A stretch of DNA of 64,000 nt from Gnetum montanum (GCA_015680685.1 MNCI01037976.1:43831-107830), one strand, 5' to 3'; numbered from the stretch's first letter, positions 11,237 through 23,339 are shown. Notes: a model not told the origin generated them from the sequence alone. Numbers and translations: made by a program.

Positions 11237-13072
11237 TACACTACATCCTACTAGTGACTACACTAGCCCAGTGTAGTCATGAATTCTACAACATAGTCAA
11301 CATTCAATGGCAATTTCCTTGGGTTAGTATGGTAACTTTTAGGATCCCAATTATTTAGATAGCTAGGGGAGGAGATGGGGATTGAATATTTGCATGTTTT
11401 GACTCTCCAGAAGGCTAAAAAGTATGTATCTACTGGTGACTACAATAGGCTAGTAGGCCCTAATGTAGTCGCATAGAATAGATGAATTCATGGGGTTTTT
11501 AGGACTAAAACGAAGTGGAACTATAGTTGGGTGACATGGGGGAAATGTTCTAGGCATTCTAAGTTAGTTTTAGACCCTTTTGAGTGGTATAATATTGATT
11601 GTTGTTGCTACATTTTCCCTTCCTACTATGACTACGGTAGCCCAAGGTAGTCACTAGCTTCTTCAGCATAGTCATGGATGGGAAATGGATTTTCATGAAT
11701 TTTAGAGCTCAATTGACCATGATAATGGACTTTTCAGGTTATTAGTGCTACTCGTCAGGGTATTAGTATCAATGTTGCTAGTTTTGATGCTTGCTTGGGT
11801 CTTGAATTGTAAAATACCCTATGACTATGCTAGGCATGTATTTCCCAATGTAGTTAAGGGACCTAAATGAAGAAAAGATATCAAAAGATGAATTTTGACT
11901 TGTTTCCCAAGGTTTCAAGGTCTAGAAATGCTTTGATAGGGTTCTAGGTCTTCTCAAGAGTTGATTTGAGTAATTTTTGAGCTATTTTGGCCATTTTCAT
12001 ATGGGCTACACTAGACCTTGGTAGCAACTACGTTGGCCTAGTGTAGTCACTATTTTCCTCAATGTAGTTAAATTCTGAAAGCTTAAAAACTAACTTTAAT
12101 TGCTATAATTGACTATAGAAAGGTTCCAAGACTTATAAAAATGAACTTACTACTATTTTTGGTAACATTTAATCAATTTTAAGTGGACTATGATGCTCTA
12201 GCATAGTCACACCATCCTTTAGTGTAGTTAAGGATTTGATGATTAAAAATGATGAGAAAAGGTAATTTTCATGGCTAGAAATGCACTAGTGAGGCTCTAG
12301 GATTAATTGGAAGTATGTTTGATCTATTTATTATCAATCTTAAACAACATGAAGTAGACTATGTTAAGGTTTGATAGTGACTAAACTAGCCCAACATAGT
12401 CACAATTTTCCTTACTGTAGTTGAGGTTTTGGGAGTAAAAAATGGTAAATTTTGGTTCAAATCCAAGGTCAAATGATCTCAATATGTCTCAGAAAGATCT
12501 TGTGGTTGAAGAAGGTGCTATGTTGGTTGGGCTTGTCTTAGTTTGGACCCTAGAATGTGGACAACACTAGGCAGCATTAGTGACTACACTGGCTTAGCAT
12601 AGTAACAACTTTTCTTAGTGTACTTGGCACTTTAGGACACATAATATAGGTTTTCATGATCAAAATAGGTTCTAAAAAGGCCCCAAGGTTTACCAAAAGT
12701 GAATTTAGGATATTTTTTGCAATTTTTTGTCACTTTTTTATGGATTATGCTAGGCTTTAGTAGTGACTATGCTGGTCCAATGTACTCACACCATTCTCTA
12801 ATGTACTCAAGCATGTAGTATTAAAAATGATAAAAATATGCAACTTTTGTGATCAAATAGGCTTAGATGAGCTTTTGGGATTTTTTGTAAGTTAATTTGC
12901 ATGATTTATGGTAGATTTTGTCAATTCTAGGTGGAGTACATTTGGCTTTGGTAGTGACTATCTCGCCCAGCATAGTCACAACTTTCCTCTAGCATAGTCA
13001 AGGTTTGGACTTATGAAGAATGGGAGAAGTAACAAGGTTTATCTTAGTCTTTATTCCTACTAGGTTTTGGAG
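11237..13072. repeat. ~188-bp tandem array of D1, left segment
   Basis: About ten diverged units start near 11237, 11430, 11628, 11820, 12004, 12186, 12355, 12555, 12740 and 12932. Each has a core like GTGACTACACTRGCCCARTGTAGTCA, then a TTTCCTCWATGTAGTYAAG-type phrase. In the first unit the core is a perfect hairpin (TGACTACACT 11255-11264, AGTGTAGTCA 11270-11279). D2 interrupts the array; it resumes at 29683 and again at 39725. Confidence 0.85.
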
Positions 13073-13234
13073 TGTGGTGACCGAAAACATTAGCGGCTGG
13101 AACATCAAGGGTTCCATGGTGAATAGTTTTAAACTTACTTTTATGTGAGGGCCTATTAGAGGTAGAGATAGGGTGCCATGAATAGTCTTGTTGATCAAAT
13201 AGGGACTTATCATATGTAACTGGGGTGCAGCATG
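13073..13234 (-). repeat. 3' LTR of D2, outer part
   Basis: Begins TGTGGTGACCGAAAACATTA and contains the family-conserved block (GGCTGGAACATCAAGG, then GTGAGGGCC, then TTGATCAAATAGGGACTTA). It matches 28034-28195, 40876-41030 and 52539-52690. It is interrupted at 13234 by element A. Confidence 0.8.
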
Positions 13235-14162
13235 TGATGAGTCATGGTTTGTTAGGTGCTGAAATCGGACCCTTGATATCAAACCCTTGACATTGGACCC
13301 TTGACGTCGGATCCTTGACCTCGGACCCTTAACATTGGACCCTTGACTTTAGACCCTTGAAATTGGACCCTTGATTTTGAGCCCTCAATATTGCGTACGT
13401 GATATCATGGCCTGGCTAACAATATTGGATACGTAATATCGTGGTTCTTGTGTAAGCCTATAAATACCACATTTGGACACACAAGAAAGTAGTATGTTTT
13501 AGAGTCAGTAGGTGTTGAAGTAGAGTCTTTTTGTTCATTTCTAGTTCATCTCAACTCTTTCCCCAGTGCATGACCATAGTGTGATGATTGTAATTGTATG
13601 GAACATTTATGCAAGTGTGACGTACTTGGACACGCACATGACTGACAATAAAGATCAAGATTACTTCATCATTACAACATTCACTAAGTTTTAATTGCTT
13701 TACTATTATTGTTATTTATTGTTTTCCTAATTAATATTTATTACCCTTCATTTTCTATCCCTTTTATTAAACATAGAATGAGTATGACTTAATCATGAGC
13801 ATTTAATTGTGACTACTTTGTATCCTAATAATGTACCTAGGAAATGCACTTGGTAATCCCGGTAGTAGTACACGAGGTCCAAGATGTGTATAGATGATTA
13901 AGGATAGATGCTCATCATACTTAGGTTAGCTTAGATTCTCTTCTCCCACTCCCTGTTAGCTTAAAACAAAGTTATTTTCCATTGCCTCTAGGAGTAGCAC
14001 TAGTTTAGAAGTCATATCATACACCTGACTCTAGACTAAACCATACATGACAAAGCAAATAGTAGTCCAGGTGGGAAGACAGTGAACTGTGATTAATGTG
14101 CAACTATCTAGATACCACGACTAGCCCATCCGCAGAGTTCAACCAAATCATGCGTGAATGCT
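13235..14162 (+). repeat. 5' LTR of A, 3' end deleted
   Basis: Aligns with 17364-18300. A TATA box CTATAAATA lies at 13458-13466. The last ~60 bp seen in the 3' LTR (CATATTCATATGG... to ACTCATCA) are missing; at about 14162 the sequence jumps directly into gag. Confidence 0.8.
13266..13395 (+). repeat. ~15-bp minisatellite in U3 of the A 5' LTR
   Basis: About nine units of the type GGACCCTTGACATT, upstream of the TATA box at 13458. Units often contain GACGTC- or GATATC-like half-palindromes. B and C LTRs lack such an expanded array, although C has a shorter GATATC-rich tract. Confidence 0.85.
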
Positions 14163-15320
14163 ATGATTTGGATGCACAACATCATTTATAAGCCTTCCAT
14201 GATGCCTGTGTATGGAATAATATTGATAATGGGTTACAAAAGCTTAAGCTCTTTCCTACGACACTCGTTGGAAAATAAAAAGTATGGTACAAGTCCTTAA
14301 GACCAAAATCAATTCAACATTATCTGAAAATGATAGAACTCTTCAATGAAAGATATCAAAACTATGCTAGAGTGTCATCCTTTAGGAAAGAAATCCAAGA
14401 GTGAAAACAAGTGCAACATGAACCCTTGGACATGGCCTTAGAAAGATATTATGAATTGATAGCATTGATACATGAGCATTGGGGAAGAATGTTACATCCA
14501 AAGTTCATACAAAAATACTATGTTCAATCACTATGGAAAAAATCCCAATCATGGGGGAGGCCACCCCCAAACTAGTCACACCCTTCATACCATCCAAACC
14601 TAAGCATCTACCAAGTTCAGCATCCTGTTTCCCCAACTGGGTCAACATCCTCTATCTCACCACATTATTATCATTCTCTTAAATACTATCAACCCATATC
14701 CTATCCAACATGATCACCATCTCATGTGCCTTACACTTTTTCTCAACCTCAATATTCCCATCCTTCACCTCCTTCTACATCTCCATCAATTGTACCAAAA
14801 GGTTTTGCACCATAGCACGAACCCATGAACACTACTTGTGCTACTACTATCAACAATAGTGGAGGTACTCAAAAGCATTCTTTCTTCAAGCATAGCCATA
14901 GAAAGAAATAGCATTATTCTAAAACCACTACATCCTCCAACTTAGCACAAGCCAAACATTGTGGTGCATCTTTCTCCTCAAACCCAATGCCTCATGTTAC
15001 CTTATTAGGGCCACCAATCAATACTCCAACAACCATGCAGCCTAATGAATATAGCCAAAAAGGGAGACATATTGATCCTTGCATACCATATTATGGTCAT
15101 GGGTGCCATAGTGAGTCAACTCCATATCAATTAACCACATATTCTAACTTTCCCCACTATGAAAACTTTAATATAGTGTGTGCACCCTAATTTGGGTGCA
15201 TTCCAACCACCACATCAAAAGACACCTAGTGGTTCAGATATGATTGGGTCCCAATATTTCCAAAATGCATTGATCCAAACCTTACATTTATTAATTCTAG
15301 CTATGATCAAAAGTTTAGTT
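14163..15320 (+). pseudogene. gag: gag remnant of element A
   Basis: It starts inside gag with the equivalent of B's QHGLQAFHDACI block. It then reads KVWYKSL-PKSIQHYLKMIE, LFNERYQNYARVSSFRKEIQ and PLDMALERYYELIA, each matching B gag at 56.5-56.74 kb. The latter half (14.5-15.3 kb) is a Pro/Ser/Tyr-rich tail rich in ACC, CCA and CAT codons. Stops are scattered through it. It has no zinc knuckle that I can recognise. The protein would have formed the particle shell. Confidence 0.7.
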
Positions 15321-15338
15321 ATGGGGGATATCCCCCAT
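15321..15338. other. Perfect 18-bp palindrome in A
   Basis: ATGGGGGATATCCCCCAT is exactly self-complementary. Related copies: 851-868 (H), about 32505-32522 (C) and 58294-58311 (B). It always lies after the coding part and beside AATTAATAA. Confidence 0.9.
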
Positions 15339-16749
15339 TCTAACAAATAGAATTAATAAATATTTTTCCTTTTCTTTAATTTTACAATTTTTTGTTTTCC
15401 AGAGTTTCATATTTCAATTTTTTTATCCTTTTATTGATTGGTTCATCTTTGTATTTATTATATTATCTTTTTATCTTTTTATGGGTAATCTCATATATGA
15501 ATAAAACACTCATGCGACTTGTTGGTCGAGGTGTTGTTCTATGCTATCAAGTCTCAGGTGACTAATTATTTGGACAGCGAGCTCACCAAATCCACCCAAC
15601 CATTCTATTAATAAGAGGTTCTAATCTAGGTATGATGATATTCTTGTCATCATGAAAATTTAAAAGTAATTTTGTGCTCATTATGCCCAGAGCAAAAAAT
15701 GATGGACTAAGCGGGAATGGCCAGGGTGTGACATCAAGGGGACTTGTGGATTCTCTTTGGTGACATTTTTAGGAGTTATCATGTAGCCTGATTATACTAA
15801 GATCCTTGTAGATCTAACAATAAATGGGAGTAAGAGTAATAAAGGCACTTAATAAAGAAACCCAATGCTATTCTAGGGAATCCCTCTAGAAAGACATGCA
15901 CCCATGCCTGAAAGTAGGAGGTTTCTCTAGATTACACATAAAAAAAGTGTGCCAAAGCAGCTAGATAAAAACAAATATGCCACAAAGAAATTCCAAAGGA
16001 CTCCTCCCTTGAACAAAATTCCATGTGATCGTACATCTTGCTATCATGATGCTCTTATGGTTGGCCATCATTGGATAAAACAATGCAATGTCACTAATTA
16101 AAGGAATGGACTTAGTCTTGATTTTGGAGTGATAGGCTAATGACACATTAATCACATCTACACTTAAGATTCATTGTGCCCTGGGTTAGTTACCTCAGGT
16201 CCCAATCTCTACAACCCCTACTTTGATTCACTCCATCTTGTTATTCATGTATTTATGACCCATGTATTGTATAACATTGAATTCATACCTCATCATGGTG
16301 GTATCTACATGTTTGTGTTTTGTGGAGCTAGTGTGGATTACATTTAACCCTGTTAGTACCTACAGAAATGTTTGGGTATAGTTACGTAAAGGCATGATAG
16401 GTAGGAACCTGCTTTGGGGAGCATCCACTTGTATGACTTTTGTAATTTGTACTCATTGCACACCATCACATCATCTTATACCCTTCGAGTACTTCATTGC
16501 CAAATCTATTCTTTCCTTTGTCATCATTTTATCAAATGTTCCTGAAAACCATTACAAGTCCTTTTATGTGTCACCTAAACAAATTAGGTCCAACATTAAA
16601 CTTTTAAGGCAACTTCCTTGAAAAAATTTCCAACTCTAAAATCACACTAAGAAAATAATTCAACATTTATTAAAGGTAATGAGTAAGGTATGAAATAATT
16701 GAGCTTCTTTCAATAACCTTAGTAAAAATTGATCTTTGTTTGATTATAG
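15339..16749 (+). other. Spacer of A between gag tail and extra ORF
   Basis: Aligns with 58.3-60.35 kb of B, for example the GACTAATTATTTGGACA and AATAAGAGGTTCT blocks near 15559 and 15608. It ends in a likely splice acceptor TGATTATAG at 16741-16749, shared with B. No coding signal. Confidence 0.6.
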
Positions 16750-17060
16750 ATGGCCCCTAAAAGAGGACAACAAGGAGGACCTTCTCAAGGTGCAATTGAA
16801 TGCCTAGGGGGAGGTAGAGGCTAAGGACCTCATGCAGAACATGCAACGTAGGAGGCACAATCATTCAGTATGCATTAGGGAACTCCTATCACTGAACAAT
16901 CTAGCCAAGCAAAAGGTGGAGAGGTCAAGGCCTAAGCCTATGAAAAGGAATGACGACTATTTGCGGCATGACATGTCAAGGTCACTCAAGTGTTCTTGTA
17001 GCAGCCATCTCCATGGGAACTGTGGACTCCATCAAGCATTGGAACATTAAAATGGATGGC
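16750..17060 (+). pseudogene. Extra ORF of A, 5' fragment
   Basis: Reads MAPKRGQQGGPSQGAIE, then breaks. Compare B at 60356 (MALKRGGKEG) and J at 4184 (MVSKRGP). A further SFSMH block matches FSIH in B. The rest of the ORF present in B (about 2.3 kb) is missing, so this is a deletion remnant. The start is chosen by three-way agreement and by the acceptor-like TATAG just before it. Confidence 0.6.
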
Positions 17061-17363
17061 TCATAATCCTCAAATAGAAGAGGAGAAACATCAAGTGCTT
17101 CTTTAATGATATCAATCTAAAAATCTTGGAGTGTAGGACAAAGGAAAGGCATCCATGGAGGAGCCACCACCACTTGGAACCACATGAGTTCAAATAAATT
17201 TTTAATTCTTTCTGTGTCCCAATTTTGTTTTCTTCAATCCCACACTATGGCATGAATAATTCCTAGTTGGTCAATTAGCTCATACCTATCTACTATGTAA
17301 TTAATGAGACTCATTATGATTTTTTTTAACTCAAGGACAAGTTGTTATTCAATCGTGGGGTTA
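17061..17363 (+). other. 3' end of A with polypurine tract
   Basis: Non-coding, with a CTCAAGGACAAGTTGTTATTC phrase comparable to CTTAAGGATGAGTTTTCATT in B. It ends in AATCGTGGGGTTA (about 17351-17363), the PPT before the 3' LTR. Confidence 0.6.
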
Positions 17364-18362
17364 TGATGAATCATGGTTTGTCAGCTGTTGATATTAGACC
17401 CTTGATGTCAGACCCTTAATGTGAAACCCTTCACATCGAACCCTTGACGTTGGACCCTTGATGTCAAACCCTTGGCATTGGACCCTTGACATTGGAAGCT
17501 TGACATTAGACCCTTGACATTGGACCCTCGATATCAAACCCCTGATATCAGGTATGCAATATCATAGCTTGGCTAACGATATTGGATACACAATACCATG
17601 GTTCCTATGTAAGCCTATAAATACCACAATTGGGCACATAGGAAAGTACTAAGTTTTAGAGTCAGTAGGTGTAGAAGTAGAGTCTTTTTGTTCATTTTTA
17701 GTTCATCTTAACTCTTTCCCTAGTGCATGCCAGCAGTGTGATGATTGTAATTGTATGGAACCTTTATTCAAGTGCGACATACTTGGACATGCACATGACC
17801 AGAAATAAAGATTGAGATTACTTCATCATTGTAGCATTCACATAGTTTTAAATGCTTTACTATTATTGCTATTTATTATTTTCCTAATTAACATTTCTTA
17901 CCCTTCATTTTCTATCCCTGTTATTAAATGCAAAATGAGTACATCTTAATCACGAGCATTTAAGTGTAACTACTTGGTATCCTAGTAGTGTAGCTAGGAC
18001 ATGCACTTGGTAATCCTAGTAGGAGTACACGAGGTTCATGATGTGTATGGATGATTAAGGACATATGCTCATCACACTTAGTCTAGCTTATATTCTCTTC
18101 TCCCATGCCCTCTTAGCTTTAAAAAAAGTTATTTTCCATTGCCTCTAGGAGTAGCACTAGTTTAGAAGTCATATCATACATATCACTCTAGACTAATCCA
18201 TATGTGAAAAAGCAAATACTAGTCCAAGTGGAAAAATACCAAACTGCAATCAATGTGTAACTCTCTAGATACCACAACTAGCCCATCTGTAGAGTTCAAC
18301 TAGATTGTGCGTAAATGCTCATATTCATATGGTTGAGTGTAGGGGTACGTAGCTACTCATCA
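17364..18362 (+). repeat. 3' LTR of A, complete
   Basis: 999 bp. It starts TGATGAATCATGG and ends GTAGCTACTCATCA, with terminal inverted repeats close to TGATGAGT/ACTCATCA. The ~15-bp minisatellite is at 17394-17540 (about ten units). The TATA box CTATAAATA is at 17614-17622. Confidence 0.85.
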
Positions 18363-19837
18363 GTTAGCCACGATGTTGATGTGTAATGATGCTAAGTGTT
18401 CATGTGGTGTCAATGATGTTAATGGTGTTAGTGGATGTGAGCATAGTCAAAGAGTTTGGCAAATAACAAAGGTGCCAATGTGTGAGGATGACCACCCAAG
18501 CATGAGTATGAACTAAAATGGTAAAAATGCAAGTAAAATGCTAAAAATGTAAAGAAAAGAAGTGAGAACAAAACACCACCCCAAATGTGGTTGAGTGTAA
18601 TTAACTCTAGAAGAGGTGAGAAGGTACAAGGTGTATAATAGGTGGAGTGGATAGCATATTCATAGGCTTGGGATTGTTTGACTGTGGAGATTGATATTCT
18701 ATTGTGGCATTTGTGCTTACCAAGTTGATTGCTGTGATGTGCAGTAGGCTATGATGGTCAGTGGTGGTATGGGACTTTGCCTCTCTCTGGTTCACTGGGA
18801 TGTCAATGCCAATCAACTCAAATTTTTACCAACTTGCAAATTTCCCAACTTTGAATCTTGCTCAATGCTCAATTTTTCCAACCTACTTCAATTTTTCTAA
18901 CCCCCAAAATGTTGATGGTAGGGGCTAGATTTAGTGTAAAATGTGGAGTGACTACCATGTGGTAGAGGGGATGAGTGGGACTACACTATCACCCAACTAT
19001 GCTCTTCATTGAGGTTGGTGGTGTTCTACTCTGCTATACTTTGTTGAACTCTATGAGGATAAGAGACTATGACTAAATTGTTGAGTGCATGCATATACAC
19101 CAAGAGTACTACAATGTACTTGAAAAAATTCAACTTTGGAGACTACGCTCTGGGACTACGCTCTCCACTATCTTGTGTGGGGTCAAGCATAGTTACATTT
19201 CTGGGGAGAAAAGGGATACAAAAAAGATGCATTTTAGTAACTATGCTTGCTAGAGATGAGTTCAAGCTAAGCTGAATGTTGATGTTGCATTGTGAAGGCC
19301 TTTGGAGGCTATTCTCGTTGACTATGCTTGACTACACTTTGGACCAGGGTAGAGCGTAGTCACAAAACTTCAAAAACTTTTGTGAAAATATGGCTATGTT
19401 TTGACTACACTCTACATTAAAGGTTGATGACACTCCCAACTAGGGGTGAGTATAGTCCCAACAATTGTCAGAACTTAAAAAACTAACTTCTAGTTGACTA
19501 CACTTAACTACACTTTGAGTTGGGGGAGAGCATAGTCTCAGCACTTAGAAAAATCTATGAAAACTAGGGCTTCATGCTAACTACGCTCTCCATGAGAGGT
19601 TGATTATGCTCTGGGGTAGTGGAGAGTGTAGTATCAACACTTAGAAAAATTTGTAGCTTTTAGCTTCATGATGACACTTAGAAAAAAATTGCAAAATTGG
19701 CTTTTGTGTTGACTATGCTTTAGGGTAGTGGAGAGCATAGTCCCAGCACTTAGAAAATTTTGCAAAACGTGGCCTCATGCTAACACTTAGACAAATTTGC
19801 AGTTGAGATGTTGTAGCCAAAATTTGATGGTATTTCA
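18363..19837 (-). repeat. 3' LTR of D2, inner part
   Basis: Continues the LTR after A; aligns with 28200-29677. From about 18960 it holds roughly seven irregular units of 85-130 bp. Each contains GACTACGCT and an inverted AGCATAGTC, followed by (C)AGCACTTAGAAAAAT. A clear case is GACTATGCT (19711-19719) with AGCATAGTC (19734-19742). Ends GATGGTATTTCA. Confidence 0.8.
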
Positions 19838-19850
19838 TTGGTCCCTCTTT
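19838..19850 (-). other. Polypurine tract of D2
   Basis: TTGGTCCCTCTTT abuts the LTR end. It is the same feature as at 6001 in D1, and shows that D2 also runs right to left. Confidence 0.7.
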
Positions 19851-20788
19851 ATTGACATCTATAGGAGTGGCTCGAGAGGAGTTAACAAAGAATAGCAAAA
19901 CACCATAACAAGCTTGGCACCAACATCATTCTTCAGTAGCTGATTACATGTCATTGCACAATGCTCAACAGTGTCATGAATAGTGGTATGTTGGGAATAA
20001 AATGTGTAGGTAATATGCTAGGGATAAAAGGGGAGATGAGATGTAAATAGGATGTCATGATATAGGCTATGGAGTCAGCATAGCTAATGGTGACCATGGC
20101 ACTAGGTGGCTTGTCCTTGAAAACACTAAGCTCTCATTGGAGTGATCATGAAAGAGTCTATGTAGATTTAGGGTTGGACCAATTGCAAAATTGCAACACT
20201 ATTGGATTGCTTGTGGAGGTTCCCTTGCCATTTTTTTGGTTTTGTTTTGTTTTTTTTTTTGCTTATTTACTTTTGGGGTGAATTTTCTTTGCATTCGACA
20301 CATTGCTAAATGTTAATTATGAGGACTGCATGCCACCATATGGTCTTTGCTTTGATGCTTGTGAAACTATGTCGTGTCTATAGGATAGGTGTTTTCTCCC
20401 TAGGATGACTATTATCACATGCATCTAGGCTTTGAATTGCCAATAGAGGCTTCCAACAGTATGACTTATGTTACATCTTCCTTGGGTTCCATGATTTGAT
20501 TTGAAAAGAATGCCATATAGTCATAACATGTATGCATTAGAGGGCTTTGCAATCTTGACTATGTGGGGAAATGCAAGAGTATTGATATACAGGGATGGAT
20601 GTAGGTAGACGATAATAGGGTAGTAGGAATGTACACTAGTGAGTGGCTTAGCTAGTCCAATCATGTACATCAGAATAATGTGGTGACTTGCTACTACAAT
20701 GAGATGCATCTTTGCACAATTACGTAGTACTTCATCCTACAAAAAAACTCCAAGAAGATAAGGAAAAAACACAAAAAAAAATGCAAAT
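19851..20788. other. 3' spacer of D2
   Basis: Homologous to 6017-6950 of D1. No coding signal; the short plus-strand ORF at 20087-20281 has no recognisable content. Confidence 0.6.
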
Positions 20789-21070
20789 AAAATGCCAAGG
20801 GTGAAGATGTTGCAAGTGCTCCAAAGGCTATGCTAGTTGTAGGTGTTTAAAAAGCTAGTAAAATGCTGGGGGTAATGAAGGTGCAAGTGCTCCAAAGGCT
20901 ATGTTAGTTTTAGGTGTTTAAAAAGTTAGCAAAATGCTAGGGGGAAATGATGCTGCAAGTGCTCCAAAGGCTACACTAGTTGTAGGTGTTCAAAAATATA
21001 GTAAAATGATGGGGGATGATGATACTACAAGTGCTCCAAAGGATATCTTGGTTGCAAGTGCTCCATTTTA
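20789..21070. repeat. 71-bp tandem repeat, four units
   Basis: Units begin AAAATGC/AAAATGA at 20789, 20860, 20931 and 21003. Each holds CAAGTGCTCCAAAGG, then CTAGTTGTAGGTGTTTAAAA. They are well conserved compared with nearby arrays, so the amplification is later. Confidence 0.9.
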
Positions 21071-21194
21071 GGACTATAGTATTCCCACCCATGTGGTGTA
21101 GAAACAAGGGAAGGGGAAGGGGGAGGAGTTAGAGTTATACTCGTTTGCTTATATGTAGAATTATGCATGGCTAATTGCAAACCTAATTTAAGGT

Positions 21195-21700
21195 CTTGGT
21201 AGATCATAGCTCTACTAGTTTAAGGTCCTAGGAGAATGTGAACCCAATCTAAATTCCTATTTGACTATGATGCCAATTTAGTATCATGGTGGATGAGTTC
21301 TGCTAGTTTAATGTCATAATGGACATGAGGTCTGTGTGCTAGTTTAATGTCATAGTGGATGAGTGCTATCCTAGTTTAGCATCATAGTAGACATGCTATG
21401 CTAGTTTAACATCATAGTGGATGTGTTGTTGTGCCAATGTAATGTCATGACCCAAGGAAAATCTATGCTAATTTAGTGTCATGCTAGATAAGTAGTGTGT
21501 GTGTGCTAGTTTGATGTCATAGCCAATGAATGCTATGGTAGTTTAACATCATAGTAAACAAATGCTATGCTAGTTTAATGTCATAGTAGATTAATGGTAT
21601 GCGTGCTAGTTTAACATCATAGAAAATGAATGTTGTGCTAGTTTAATGTCATCGTGGATGAGCTATTATGCTAGTTTAACATCATAGTAGATGAATGATT
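21195..21700. repeat. ~35-bp tandem repeat, about 14 units
   Basis: Diverged units of the form TGCTAGTTTAAYRTCATAGTGGATGA. The motif TAGTTTAA links it to the TAGTTTAAGGCCAT array at 23340-23800 and to single copies at 6980 and 10823. Confidence 0.85.
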
Positions 21701-21714
21701 ACCTTGTTCGATTG

Positions 21715-21900
21715 ATATGTGATGCTTCATGCTAGGCATAGTACAATGTTAGGTATAAATGGTTCATTGGATTGGCAAACTCATTTTCATCTTGATCAGC
21801 AAGCTTAAATGCTTCATTGTAATAGCCCTTAGTGACCAAAGGCAAGAAGATCTACTTGTGTGTAGCTATGTCATGTTCACACAAAAAAAACTAGCAAAAC
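21715..21900 (-). pseudogene. Remnant of pol 3' end in D2
   Basis: Aligns with 7095-7245 of D1, the region just after the integrase core. Shared order: ATAAATGGTT..ATT..ATTG, CAAACTCATT, CTTCATT...AGCCCTTAGTGA, ATGTTCACAC. The rest of IN, both RNase H domains and RT are absent; the sequence passes directly to material like 10.6-11 kb. This residue shows that D2 arose by internal deletion. Confidence 0.5.
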
Positions 21901-22169
21901 ATTAAGTAGCACCTATTTTAACAAAGTTAATATGCACAAACAAAGAGAAAGAAATGCAATGAAATTTGCCTAAGTATGCATGCAAGCTATTAAGGAAGGT
22001 AAGAATATTTGTGTTAGTTTTAGGCATTAGTAGACATGTGCATGCCAATTTTAGGTATTAGCAGACTATGGACACATCAGTCATGCCATTCTAGGAAGGG
22101 CTGGCCATGTTTAGGAAGTGGAATTGGTCCAAGCACTCATAGGGCAGTAGAAAATTATGATTTCGAGCT

Positions 22170-22600
22170 AAGTATGGGTGACTACACTCTCACCCAGCTA
22201 TGCTCTCCATTGGGCCTTCAATGTGGAGTGTAGTTCTAGGTTGGTAAATCATTAAATGATCCTAGGAGAATATATAGGAAAATTTTACCATGAGTAAGTT
22301 GTCATTTTGCTACTTTCAACTGCAATGTCTAGAGTGTAGTCTTGCCATTACTATTGCACATTGCTAGTGGAGAGCATAGTTGGAGAATAATGACATGCTA
22401 GAGTGGATGCCTACACCTAGGACTGGTGAACGTTGATGAGGAATGAGCACTAGGTCATCTACCATAGGTGCATGTGGAGGAGAGGAGGCCTTCAATGTTA
22501 GCTAGGTACCTTGATAAAGCTCTCTCCTTTACTTATATCTTTGCTTATTATTTGTCATTTCTCTTTAGTGATTTTTTGGGGAGTGTAGTCTTTTGGTGCA
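22170..22600. repeat. Remnant of the D-family tandem array in D2
   Basis: Two or three loose copies: GGTGACTACACTCTCACCCAGCTATGC..., GGAGTGTAGTTC, AGAGTGTAGTCTTGCC. It sits between the pol remnant and the antisense-gene tail, as the big array does in D1. Confidence 0.55.
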
Positions 22601-22930
22601 TCCTACCATGATGCCCTATTGTGGTGGTGGCCACCATCACCATGAGTTGTTCTAGCCATGGTGGTAGGAAGGGAGTTTTTAGGATGATGGAGGTTTTTCC
22701 ATGGATTTTGAGGAAAATGATGGATTTTGAGGGTTGACAGGTTTATGGCCTTGTAGTGGGCCTATAGCATCACCATAGTGGCTACCATCACACCTTGTGA
22801 TGTGGCCATGGAAGGCTACAATTGCCATAGTGTGCTATGGCATGGGTGCCAGAGTCATGGTCGTGACCAACATTAGGGTTTTTTTGGGGTAGGAGCATGG
22901 TGATGGGGGTAATTATGTTTTATTTTTTTA
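22601..22930. other. Unassigned stretch of D2
   Basis: G/T-rich with repeated GCCACCATCACCATG, GTGGCTACCATCACACC and CATGGGTGCC words. No homology to another part of the window was recognised. Confidence 0.4.
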
Positions 22931-23089
22931 CCATTTTGCATGTTTTTTGTTAGCTTATGTAGTGAATATTTGCTTACTAATTGCATGTTTTTTCTATGGT
23001 TATGGCATTAGATACTTGGCAATGCTACATGCCCCAACAATGTTGTGGAGGAAGAAGAACCTCCATCCCCAGCTAGCGTTACTAGTTGA
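22931..23089 (+). pseudogene. Last exon of the D-family antisense gene, D2 copy
   Basis: After a T-rich intron end and a decayed acceptor (TTATG|GCATTAG, compare TTATAG|GCACTAG at 47268), a frame reads VVEEEEPPSPASVTS and stops at 23087-23089. In D1 the last exon reads DGPSYEDGDDPPPSPLDSS and stops at 47341-47343. Both are an acidic run, then prolines and serine, ending the protein. The other exons are missing in D2. It lies on the strand opposite to gag. Confidence 0.55.
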
Positions 23090-23339
23090 GCAAGACCAGA
23101 TGTACCCTTGTTATTGGTCATTTTTGCTATGTTTTTGCCACATGATGCTATTCATACTATGTACTAATATTCATATAACATCTAATTAAGTCATTTTCTA
23201 TATGTAATGTGTAATGTGTAAACTTTTCTTTTTATGATTATTTGCTATGCACTTGCTATGCTTATAACATGGTGAGTTAATGTGCTAAGTTAGGACTATG
23301 TGATGATAGTATGACTAGGCCATTGTGAGACCCATGGTA

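Larger units (their letters stand above)
13235..18362 (+). mobile_element. A: non-autonomous Athila-like element nested in the D2 LTR
   Basis: The LTRs (13235-14162 and 17364-18362) start TGATGARTCATGG and, in the complete copy, end CTACTCATCA. The inside holds a gag remnant, the family palindrome and the first ~70 codons of the extra ORF. There is no pol. LTR end, PBS and gag start are deleted at 14162. No target duplication is visible (GCATG left, GTTAG right). In the D2 right LTR the uninterrupted site reads GCAGCATGCTTAGCC, so both flanks join directly. Confidence 0.8.
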
